A DNA stretch of 64,000 nt, taken from Harmothoe impar. Taxonomy: Eukaryota > Annelida > Polychaeta > Phyllodocida > Polynoidae. Where the stretch lies: the NCBI GenBank assembly GCA_947462335.1, contig OX381708.1, forward strand, positions 3,906,001-3,970,000, in the 5' to 3' direction. Shown here piece after piece: positions 22,794 to 34,700 of this stretch. Every line of letters begins with the position of its first letter. Position 1 is the first letter of the stretch. A program made the position numbers and the translations under genes. The notes beneath the pieces are model-generated. The model was not told where the DNA came from. It saw only the letters and a list, made by a program, of their open reading frames with translations, and did no database searches.

Positions 22794-25700
22794 GTAAGTA
22801 TAGGTCATACTAAGGTCACACGAAGGTCACATGAAGGTCACACGTAGCCCCCATGCTGCTGGAGGGGGAGCTGGACAACAAGGGAGGCGTCACCGTAGCT
22901 GTAAGTATAGGTCATACCTAGGTCATACTAAGGTCACACCTAGGTCATACAAAGGTCACACCTAGGTCTTACAAAGGTCACGCATAGGTCATACGAAGGT
23001 CAGACGTAGCCCCCATGCTGCTGGAGGGGGAGCTGGACAAGGGAGGCGTCACCGTAGCTGTAAGTATAGGTCATACCTAGGTCACATGAAGGTCATACTA
23101 AGGTCACACGTAGGTCATACGAAGATCACATTAAGGTCACGCGTAGCCCCCCAAGGGCGGCGTCACCATAGCTGTAAGTATAGGTGGTATGTAGGTCACA
23201 CAAAGGTCACACGAAGGTCAGCTCAGGCAGCTGCACATGGTCAGCTGCTGAAGATCATGTGAAGGTCATGTGGCAGGCAGCTGCAGGTCATGTGATGGTC
23301 ACCTGCAGGTCATGTGATGGTCACCTGCAGGTCATGTGACAGGCAGCTGCAGGTCATGTGATGGTCAGTTATAGGTCATGTGATGGTCAGTTATAGGTCA
23401 TGTGATGGTCACCTGCAGGTCATGTGACAGGCAGCTGCAGGTCATGTGACAGGCAGCTGCAGGTCATGTGAAGGTCAGTTAAAGGTCATGTGATGGTCAC
23501 CTGCAGGTCATGTGACAGGCAGCTGCAGGTCATGTGAAGGTCAGTTAAAGGTCATGTGATGGTCACCTGCAGGTCATGTGACAAGGCAGCTGCAGGTCAT
23601 GTGATGGTCAGTTAAAGGTCATGTGATGGTCACCTGCAGGTCATGTGACAGGCAGCTGCAGGTCATGTGAAGGTCAGTTAAAGGTCATGTGATGGTCACC
23701 TGCAGGTCATGTGGCAGGCAGCTGCAGGTCATGTGAAGGTCAGTTAAAGGTCATGTGATGAGCACCTGCAGGTCATGTGACAGGCAGCTGCAGGTCATGT
23801 GATTGTCACCTGCAGGTCATGTGACAGGCTATATATAGATACAACATATAGATATAGATATACATGGCTTTCCATGAATGTGTTGATTAATCGCAATCCT
23901 GGCTATAAACAGTCGTTGTTACATTCCCCCAGTGGGTGTATGTTGCCATAGTTACCATGTGTTGTTGTTGTTGTTGCAGCCGGTGGGGTCGGACAAACTC
24001 AGCAAACTGCCCGGAGTCAAGAAGAAGAATTTCACAGACGACTACGAGCTGAAGGAAGTGAGTGTAACCAACTACCTTAAAACCTCTCATAAACCAACCC
24101 TTTTTTGGGGTATTTTTAGCCTCATTCTGCTATATGCTTAAAGTGGGGGGGGGGGTCGGAAGATTGAAGATTTATATTTATTTCTCTTAAAGTTGGAGGT
24201 CGGCTTATACGGGAGTTAAGCTTATGTTTGATATGAAATTAAATCTTGGTTTTGGCTCGCGCACAATCTGTGGCCTATACGCGAGAATATACGGTAGTTG
24301 ATATTACCACAGTGTCATAGTGCCCCTGCCATGTCTATAAGGCCAAAAAAAAAAAGGGGTCGGTCGGGTGACCTGAAACAAACCTATCAAAAGAGGGCCG
24401 ACCCTATGTTTTTTTTATGCAATTTTGAAGGAATTTTCATGTTTTTACCCTTTTTTGGTCAATTTTGTGGGATTCAAAAAATGTTGGGTAGTACATTCGT
24501 GTAAAAAAAAATAAAATAAAATAAATCCAACCTACCGACCCTACATTTTCCTCCCATGTTACCTGAAACAAACCTTTTTTTTTTGGCCTAAGGCATACCT
24601 ATGTCCCCATACCTCCTACCACTACTATGAGACATATTGAATACCAGGTGACCAGCTATAAGGCATACCTATATGCCCATATCTCCCACCACCACCATGA
24701 CACATATTGGATACAAGATGACCAAGTACCTGACGAGTACCCCTCAACCAGCCGTCATGTTGTCATGGCGACCATGGCGTTATGCCGTCTGAGTAGTGCC
24801 GCCATGACGGAGACACTCACTCCCCCTGCTGCTGTCATTAGGGGCCAGTCATTTTATAACAACAGGGGGGGGGTTCCGTGGATATTCACGCGAGCGGGTC
24901 AACATTTTTCTCGTCCCCCCCCCCACCCTCCTGCGAGACCGGTCGACATTTTTTGGGTTCCCCCCCTTCAGGCAGGTTGAAATTGAGCGCGGCCTACCCT
25001 TTTGAGCTATAGTAACGCGCTGGCTTTTCCGCTAAAAAGGGGTGTAATTTTTTTGGTCCCCCCCCCCCTCAAGAGGGGTTCAAATTTATTTAGCTCCCCC
25101 CCCCCCCCCTTCAAGGGCTTCACATTTTTTGGGTTCCCCCAAATCCACAAACCCCCCCTGCCCTGTTGTTAAAAAATGACCACTCCCTATATGTATATGA
25201 CATCTTGAAAAAGCTGGTGCAAGAAATATGAATTGCTCGCCAATTTTCCCTTATTGTCAATGCACGTTAGGAAGCCAAGGCTAGTACGCAAGTCAGTGAG
25301 GCTTATAGGATCAGCCTATTTCAGCGGTAGTCTCCAAACCATCCTTTCCACCTTCCTTTCTACGCCAGAATAAGTCACCGTTGAGGAACGGCGGTATATG
25401 AAATCCTCATTCTCGTCAGAAGCTAAGGATATTTGAGTGAGCCTTTAAAATTGACCGGGAAGACAAAAGATGTGTGGGTTAATAGCCAAAAGGAAAAAAA
25501 ATCATAAAAATAAAATGATAGAAGCTGAGAATATTCCAGTAAGCCATTAAAATTTACCAGGAAGACCATAGATGTATGGGTTAATAGCCAAAAGAAAGAA
25601 AGAAAGAAAAAAAGCTAAAATGCTGCCCACTTGGCCTGCTCTATGTAAACCCCTGGTGGTGGTCAGTGGGCGGTGGCGCCCCCTACAATAACCGGGGGTG

Positions 25701-28700
25701 TAACCTTTTAAGGACGGCATGTCGCTAAAAGGTGACATTTGTCGTCATGATGCACCAATGCAGCCCCGGCGAGTAACTCACCGGTGCTGCATTGGTCCAT
25801 CATACCAACCCTTCGGGAGTGTCTCAACCCCATGAGGTCGTCATGATGCTTGAATGCACCCCTGGCGAGTTACTCACCAGGGCTGCATTCATGCATCATG
25901 ACGACCAGGGGTATGATGCATGAAGGTATCATGCGGTCCTTACAGGGTCTGGGTGAGTGGGTGCCTCATCCAATATACAGTAGGAGGCGTGGGAGGGCCT
26001 CATACAGGCATGCAGCGCCGCCGAGCACGGGGGGGGGGGGGGGAGGGGGGGGCTATAGGTCCAGGCAGCATATAGACAAAGGTGCACACCTTTTGTGAAA
26101 ACGTGCCACACACCGGCTTTATCCCCTCCAATCATAGAGGAGGGGGGCCTAAATATGTCCGCCCCCTCCCCCCCCCCCCAAAAAAAAAGTACCAAGACCC
26201 TACGATGTAATACACAAACTTTCCAAAACGTACATTTCCCACTTAGGGAAAGGTAGGGACGTTGGGGCCTGGCACCTAATCATAACTTAAGGGGGCTCAA
26301 ATACTACTTTTCTTTACAATTCCTATATGGGTGTGTAAATGCACTTTCATGATTGAAAGCCAATCTTTAAGGCCGGTTGGGTTGGGCCCCCCCCTAGCTG
26401 CCCCCCCCCCCCCCCCCCCCAATGAAAATTTGCTTTTTTACGCCTCTGACCAAAAGACTGGCAGAATCTTAACATTACTCTGAATTGTACATATTACAAT
26501 ATTTCAATAGGTATATATACAGGAAAACTGTATTCTTTCAATGTAAATTCTTGCTTATACATTATTTTATTAGATAGGAAATATGCCCTTGGGTATCCAG
26601 GACAGTTCCTCAGATTCTTCTAGATCCAATGAGAAATTTCTTTCCCTTTATGTAGGAGGGGGTTGGGGGATTTGAAGTATCATCAGACCAGAATAACAAA
26701 ATACATGAAATTGCAGTATTGGGCTTCTAGATTTTCAAAGTTTTATTGGGCCCGAGTACTGTTAGATCATGTTATTTGCAAGAGCTTGGAGTAGATAAAT
26801 CTACCCCACTGGAAGCCTCGTCACTTTACGCACCCCCTTCAGAGGAAATCTTGTTTGCCGTTTCCCACCCCGTATGTCGGGGCGGGGGAGTGTAGGAGTA
26901 GAAACACTGCGGTGCTGACTCAGTACGGGGGCAGGACAGTGCATGTCAGGAAAAGATGACATCTCTCGTCACGATGCACTAATGCAGCCCTGATGAGTAT
27001 CTCACCGGTGCTGCATTGATGCATCATACCGATCCTTCGGGAGTGTCTCTACTCCAGAAGGTCGGCATGATGCTTGAATGCAGCCCTGGCGAGTTACTCG
27101 CTAGGGCTGGATTATGACGACCAAGGGCATGATGCCTCATGCCGTCCTCAGAGGGTTTAGTAGGCATTAAGGGGGAGGATGACTTGGACACCCACGGTAG
27201 TAATATGTACCGAAGGTATAGTACAGCAGAGATAGGCCGCAGGGTCAGAGTGCCGGAAACGGCAAAGTGCATGTAAACAAGTGCACAGCCGATATAGTTA
27301 GAGACAATCCTGTCCTTATTCCTTCACAGGGCACAAACTATAGACCTATGCCTACTTATATACCAAAAAGGAAAACACAACTACCGGCATTTGAAATGAA
27401 GTAGCGGTACCCGTTTTTGTACAGCCCAGAACAGCCTTGAGAAATCAGTGGCTGCCATGTTTGTTTTGAAGTCTCTACTATAGAACAGAGCCATCAACCA
27501 ATCAGCACTATCCGCAGTCTTGCGCATGCATATCATTAACAGTGACCTACATAGCTGTATGAGGCTAACGCCAGTCTCACTCCGAGTGTAGGCGTTAGTA
27601 TCGTAGAGTCCACTGAATCAGGGGGAGGAGGGCGGTGTGTGGTTCTCCTGCCACACACCAGGGCGGCACTGGTGTTGTAAAACCTCGCGTAATAAGCCAA
27701 ACTTACGCATAAGCCGCAACCCAACTTGGGTGATCCTATAAGCTGCACTGGTGATCTGATTATGGTGACTTTTGTACTGTATTATAATAGCAAAAACTCA
27801 GGTATAAGCGTCACCGCGACTTTGGGGATAATCCTATAAGCCGCATGAGGGATCTGCCGCAAGTTTTTAGGGTACTAAAGTCAGGATAGTCAGGTTGCCA
27901 GTGCGGCTTATAGGATAGGCCCAAAGTGGGAATGGGAAGTGGTGCCACCCACATTGGTCATGGTACCTCTCGACCACTGGACCCACACCTGGTTGTGGGG
28001 GGTACTGGCCTGCCACCTGGTGACTGCCCTGGGAGTTAGTGGGTGGTTACCCCGCTTAGGACGGCATGTTGCTAATAGAGCTGTGACGTTTGTCGTCGTA
28101 ATGCACCATGGTAGCCGTTGCGAGTAACTCGCAGCATTGTGCATCGTGCCGACCCTTAGGGAGTGCATCAAGCCATCAGGATCCGCATGATGTTTGAATG
28201 CAGTACTGGTGAGTTACGTGCCAGGGCTGCATTCAGGCATCATGACAACCAACATGCATTAATGCATCATGCGGCCCTCGCAGGGCAGTATCGTGTAGAA
28301 GGGCTGGTTTGTTCCCAGAGTGTGGCCAGCCTCGGCCAGCGTCGACCCTACTAGGGGGATAGCCTGGGAGCAGGTTGCCATCCCGCCCCATATAACACAG
28401 TCTCTGCCAGCGTCCACCCTACCAGGGGGATAGCCTGGGAGCAGGCTGCTATCCCGCCCAATATACATATTTTAATTACTATATCACCTCGCCTAACTCG
28501 TGTATTAGTCGCAGCTATACTTTGGGAATATCATATAAGCCACACAGGGGGTCTGATTATGGCAAGGGCCCATACTGACCGAACCTGTATTACAAAAGTG
28601 AAATGCAGCCCTACTTTATATGTGATGCGGTCTGTGAAAAGGGACCTTAGTGCTGGATGCATTAAGATCCCTTTTCCTAGTGCATGTCACATATAGTATT

Positions 28701-31700
28701 GGGAGTGGGAGACTGGGGGAGATGGGCCCACACCTGTAGCCGGCCTACTGGGCCGTGCCAGGGGCTCTATGGACTCTGGATTTGGTCATGATGCCAGAAA
28801 AAAAGACATTGCCGTAAAACCTCGCGTATAAGCCTAACTCGAGTATAAGCCGCACCCCGTGCGGTGGACTCTGGGCCGATCCTATAAGCTGCAAAGCCGA
28901 TCTGATCTGGTAACTTTTAGTACTGTACCATATCAGGAAAAACTCGCGTATAAGCCGCACCCTGACCATGGCGATCCTATAAGCTGCACCGCCGATCTGA
29001 CTAGCGTACTAGCCGCGGCTTATATGCGAGGTTTTACGGTACCTTGTTTTGCTTGGCAGTCTTGGATAACGGCAAACCCTTTAAGGACACCATGTTAATT
29101 CAATAAGTACAAGACATTCCCAAAGAAAAGTTGTCATGGAAACTCATTGAATCTTGTGAAATTCTGTGGTGAGCCATGGAAAGGAGAACAATTAAATTAT
29201 TATACCGGTAACTAAATGCCTAGAATGAATCTCTCTACATTCTATATCGCAGTGTACGGTATCATGGAAATGGATTTTATTTTGCCATTTTAAGTCAGAA
29301 ATTATAAAATAAAAATATTGTGGGAACCCTGAATCAGCCATTATGATGTCAAAGAACAAAGTCCTTAACCCTTTAAGGACAGAATTATGCCTCAATGCAT
29401 CATGACCTTGGTCATGATGCATGAATGCAGCCCTGGTGAGTAACTCGCCAGTGCTGCATTCAAGCATCATGCCTACCCTACAGGGTTGAGACACTCCCGA
29501 AGGGTCGGCCTGATGCACCAATGCAGCACCGGTGAGTTACTCACCTGGGGCTGCATTGGTGTATCACGCCGACAAATGTCATCTTTTAGCGCCATGTGTC
29601 CTTAATGAGTTCACGCGTTAATCATCCAGAATGCGCCTCGTCCAGAGAGGACTCTGCACCCACTTCTGTACTAAGGCCTACCCTGTCACTACAAATTGAC
29701 AGAAAATCTGAGCATGTGCTAATTTTTGTCGTCCAAGAAGTGACATTCGTGATGTGGACTGCACAATTAACAGATGCATTTTTCATGAAGTGCGATGCAT
29801 TTCTGCAAACGTGGCATCATTTTCATTGGGTATAAAATCTCTGATCAGGCGGAAGGACTGTGGCCATCGAAGCAGGCGGTGTTACATTTCCCGCCAAGGT
29901 TAACCCATGAAGGACAGCATGATGCCTTATTGCATCATGCCCTTGGTTGTCATGATGCATGAATGCAGCCCTGGTGTGTAACTCGCCAGGGCATCATGCC
30001 GACCCTACAGGGTTGAGACAATCCCGAGGGGTCTGCATGATGCCCTGGTGAGTTACTCGCCAGGGTCGCATTAGGATATCATGACGACAAATGTCATCTT
30101 TTAGCAACATGCCATCCTTAAAGGCTTAACCGCCCCATGTGACATTTTGAGTGCTTACAGCTTGTGGGATATTCATGACATGAATAAACAGAAAGGACAT
30201 TTTTGGGTCATCCTCAATAAATGTTGCTTCGTTTCAGTATTCATACTTTAAGGACGGCATGTCGCAATATTTCTCGTCATGATGCAGCAATGCAACCCAA
30301 GCCGGTGATGCATTGGTGCATCATACCAACCCTCAGGCAGTTGTCATGATGCTTGAATGCAGCATTGGTGAGTTACTCTCCCCAGCCCTGCATTCATGCA
30401 TCATGGCAACCATGGCATGATGCATTAAAGCACTATGCGACAGTCAAAGTGTTAACGTCCGCCCACCTACGAGCGTCTCTTATTGCCCATGTGATACCCC
30501 CGTCCTACCTCCTTTCTTCCTTGAGTCCCTCAAACCCCCGCCTTACTAACTCACATTTCAGCTTCCTGCCATGCGCTATTAACCAGGCTGTCTAATGTCA
30601 TACCTGACTCAGCAAATATCTGTCCTACTACTGCAAGGCAGACTACCACTATTTGTGGCTGACTTGTTGCCAACTTGAGATATGTCCCGTGAGGTACTTA
30701 ATCAATCAAAAGTCTCCACCTGGCTATTGCCTCCTACTAGGTGATCTCCCCCTTCTTCCCCTTCTCCCTCTTCCTTCCTCCTCTTCCCTCCCTCCCTCCT
30801 TCTCCCTTACCTTTCCTGCCACACCTCCTCCCTCCCTCCCTCCCTCCCTCCCTCCCTCCCTCCCTCCCTCCCTCCCTCCCTCCCTCCCTCCCTCCCTCCC
30901 TCCCTCCCTCCCTCCCTCCCTCCCCCTCTCTCTCTCTCTCTCTCTCCCTCCCTCCCTCCCTCCCTCCTTCCCTCCCTCCCTCCCTCCCAGCCTCCCTCCT
31001 TCCCTCCCTCCCTCCCTCCCTCCCTCATTCCCTCATTCCCTCCCTGCCTGCCTGCCTGCCTCTCTCCCCCTCCCTCCCTCCCTCTCTCCCTCCCTCCCTC
31101 CCTCCCTCCCTCCCTCCCTCCCTCCCTCATTCCCTCATTCCCTCCCTGCCTGCCTGCCTGCCTCTCTCCCCCTCCCTCCCTCCCTCCCTCCCTCCCTCCC
31201 TCCCTCCCTCCCTCCCTCCCTCCCTCCCTCCCCCTCATCCCCCCCTGTCCCCCCCCCCTGCGGGTAGGTAGATGACGGTGATACAGTGGTAATGGACCCC
31301 ATAGGCGGGGGCAGTTCCCAGGGGTCCGTGTCCCGGAAGTGGTTGGGTGGGTGGTACCTTGGTCGGCCACCAGGGGGCCATGTGAGGTGGGTGGGGGGCA
31401 CATTAGCGCCCCCGTGTGGAATGAACGGGCACTTCCTGTACCGCTCTAAAGACTACCTGGACGCCTCCTGGCGGCATTTGGTGGCAACTGGGGGGGTAAC
31501 CATTTAAGGACGGCATAGTGCATTAATGCATCATGCCCTTGGTCGGCATGATGCATGAATGCAGCCCTGGCGAGTAACTCGCCAGTGCTGCATTCAAGCA
31601 TCATGCCGACCCTACGGGATTGAGACACTCCCAAACGGTTGGCATGATGCTGCAATGGAGCTGTATTGGTGCATCACGACGACAAATGTCGTCTTTTAGC

Positions 31701-34700
31701 GACACTTCCGGTACCGCTCTAACGACTACCTGAACACCACCACTCTCCCAGCACAGTCTCAGATCAGACTCTGCCAAAAGGCCCGGACTTCAGGAAATCT
31801 TCTGTGGAACAAGGGAGGAAGCAGTACTACTTACTTGTCTGCCCTCTATCACACACTGCCATCTCAATACACCAAAAATAGTTCCCAGGAATATGTCCAA
31901 TTGGACCATCAAAACATGTTGAATGCTTCTATAATTTTAAACAGTTGGCCTTCATCAATCCCTTAACATATTTGAATCAAATCATTGTTGTATAAATGAG
32001 GATCTCAAAAGCATGGTGTACGTAAGTTTTCAGGGAAATAATGGACTTTGAATTCTCCTGGTTACAACATTTACCACCAGTTTTACAACTCACAGTGGAC
32101 ACCATCGAAGATAAACACCAGTCCCTGCTAATTTCCCAAAGACACTGTGTATCCAGTCCAGCTGTGAGCTCATTAAGGAAGCCCTTTGTCGGCCTCACCA
32201 GCAGGTCCCAGATTCAGTAGAGTCAAGGAACGGAGGACAAGGCAAATAAAAGAACACTTGCTATCCTTCGCAAAGAGTAGGGGACGTGCCCCAGTAGGGT
32301 TTTCTCCCTCACCTCATAGATTCGATCATCCATAGATGCGGTCTAGGCCGTGATATGGAAAAAAAATATCATAAACTTGTTTGTGACAGCAGGTTGATTG
32401 TGCTAATTTGCCTTTCAGAGTATCGGGGTTGGGGCATGATGTGTTAATATTGTGTTGATGTGACAAATTGTTTTTTTTAATTGTTGATAATGTGTGTTTG
32501 TCTTACAGAGTATCGGGGGGGGGGGTATGATGTGTTAATGTCATGTTGATAAGGCTCCTTGACTGTATGTGGCGTACAGCTTGGTACTCGACCTATAACT
32601 ACTACGTTTGTGTTACAGAGTATCGGGGTGTGGGCATGATGTGTTAATGTCGTGTTGATAAGGCTCCTTGACTGTATGTGGCGTACAGCTTGGTACTCGA
32701 CCTATAACTACTACGTGTGTTTGTCTTACAGAGTATCGGGGTGGGGGTATGATGTGTTAATGTCGTGTTGATAAGGCTCCTTGACTGTATGTGGCGTACA
32801 GCTTGGTACTCGACCTATAACTACTACGTTTGTGTTACAGAGTATCGGGGTGTGGGCATGATGTGTTAATGTCGTGTTGATAAGTACAAACATAGAACTG
32901 TCTTGGTGACAGCTAGGGCCCCAGACGGGTAAATTTGACAAGGCGACACAAAGCCGCAGGCTGAGTGGAATGCGCCCCAGCCCCCACGAGTGAAATACAT
33001 CAGAGCGGTATCAATGTAGTTGGCATTTGTGTTTATTTTTTATTTGAAGCCATTTAATGAAGGAAAAATTAATTTTTTTAGCCTGTTGAATACGGCCACC
33101 TTGTATTCAATAGGGGGCATTGAAAACGGCCTTCTAGTGCTTAAGCATAGGAGAATGTGTATTTCCAAAAAATAAATAATGTGTGTTTGTGTTTCAGAGT
33201 ATCGGGGTGGGATCTTACTCAGTGTGCCGGCAGTGTGTACACAAACTGACGGGACAGGAGTACGCCGTCAAGGTAACGCTTTACTGATATGTTACTATCT
33301 AACTCAATAAAACGCTAGAACTACAGAAACTTCACTCATTTAGAGACATCAGAACTTGGCGCATCCTGTAAATATTCTTGAGACAGGAGTATGCAGTCAA
33401 GGTAATACCGCATATATCGTATAAATCGTATATTACCATCATTCATTCTGTACCCCTCAAGGGTGTTTTTTTTTTGGTGTTTTAATATAAAAAGGGTTTT
33501 ATTTCCAACCTTTTATTAGATTGCATCATTCCATCCTTAAAGGGTGAAAAAAGATTAAAATTGATTGAATTGTATTTTAGATCATGGACAAAGACAAGCG
33601 AGACCCTGCTGAGGAGGTGGAGATCTTACTGAGGTATGGGGAGCACCACAACATTATCACACTTAGAGAGGTAAGTTAGCAAATCGAATTGGAAATTCTT
33701 TTATTGAAAATTCTTTTATTGAGAATTATAAAAGGCTTTGCGCTTGTAGGTTTCTCGCTAGGCCTACATTAAAGCGCTATGATGAAAAAGTATGATAAAA
33801 ATTGATAAATTTTGGCAAATTAATTTTTTTACTGTTAACATTACAGTTGGCTAGAAATAATGAAAATTTCTCTAACATGGAAGATTGATCAACTCTTGAC
33901 TACTAAAATGTGATATTTGACTGTGAAAGTCTATATTTTGCTGAATGTTTTGGTTCCTCAGTTTAAAAAGATATTTAGATTTTTTTAAAGTGACCCCATT
34001 CTCTGCCCCCTTACAGGTGTATGACAACGGTAACAAGGTGATGCTGGTGACCGAGTTGATGCGAGGTGGAGAGCTGCTCGACAAGATCCTCAGACAGAAG
34101 TTCTTCTCTGAGCGGGAGGCGAGCGCCGTCCTACAGACCATCTCCCGCACCGTCCACTACCTCCACTCACAGGGGGTCAGTCACCGCTACTTACACTATA
34201 CACATGACTGCAACATTGAGGGGCATTGATACTGGGAATATGTTAATATAGGGTCAACTTGTGGTATATAGACAAAACTCCACACCATTGACATACTTCA
34301 TACTTCACAAGTTAAAGCTGGGTCATATCACACGATGCCGAAGGCTTAGTGTGATATGACCCAGCTTTAACTATTGAAGTATGTGTACATGTATGTCAAT
34401 AAGTGTGGTTTTGTGTGTATTACATGTTCCTACTGTCTTAAAATGAAGAAAATCAACAAACTCACAGGCTATGGAGTATGGCTACACTGTACTTCATGGG
34501 GGCATGGAGTACGGAGCTCCCATAGGCTTAGCATAGCAAGGCCGTACCATCATGTAATAAATGCTTCGATGGATGTTTCATTTAGAAAAGTTAATTTAGA
34601 AAAAAATGAAGCAAGCAACTTTTTTTTTCTGATTGAAATTTACCCAACCTCTAAAAAAAAGAAATTAGTGAACCCAGTACAAGATAATGAATTAATTGAT

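Noticed and set aside
30653..31403. Proline/serine- and glycine/glutamate-rich frames on both strands
   Set aside because: Artefact of the (CCCT)n tract.
34066..34251. Alternative frames over RSK exons 5 and 6 (for example 34066-34251, 34892-35176, 35245-35436)
   Set aside because: Shadow frames of the true exons or read-through into introns.
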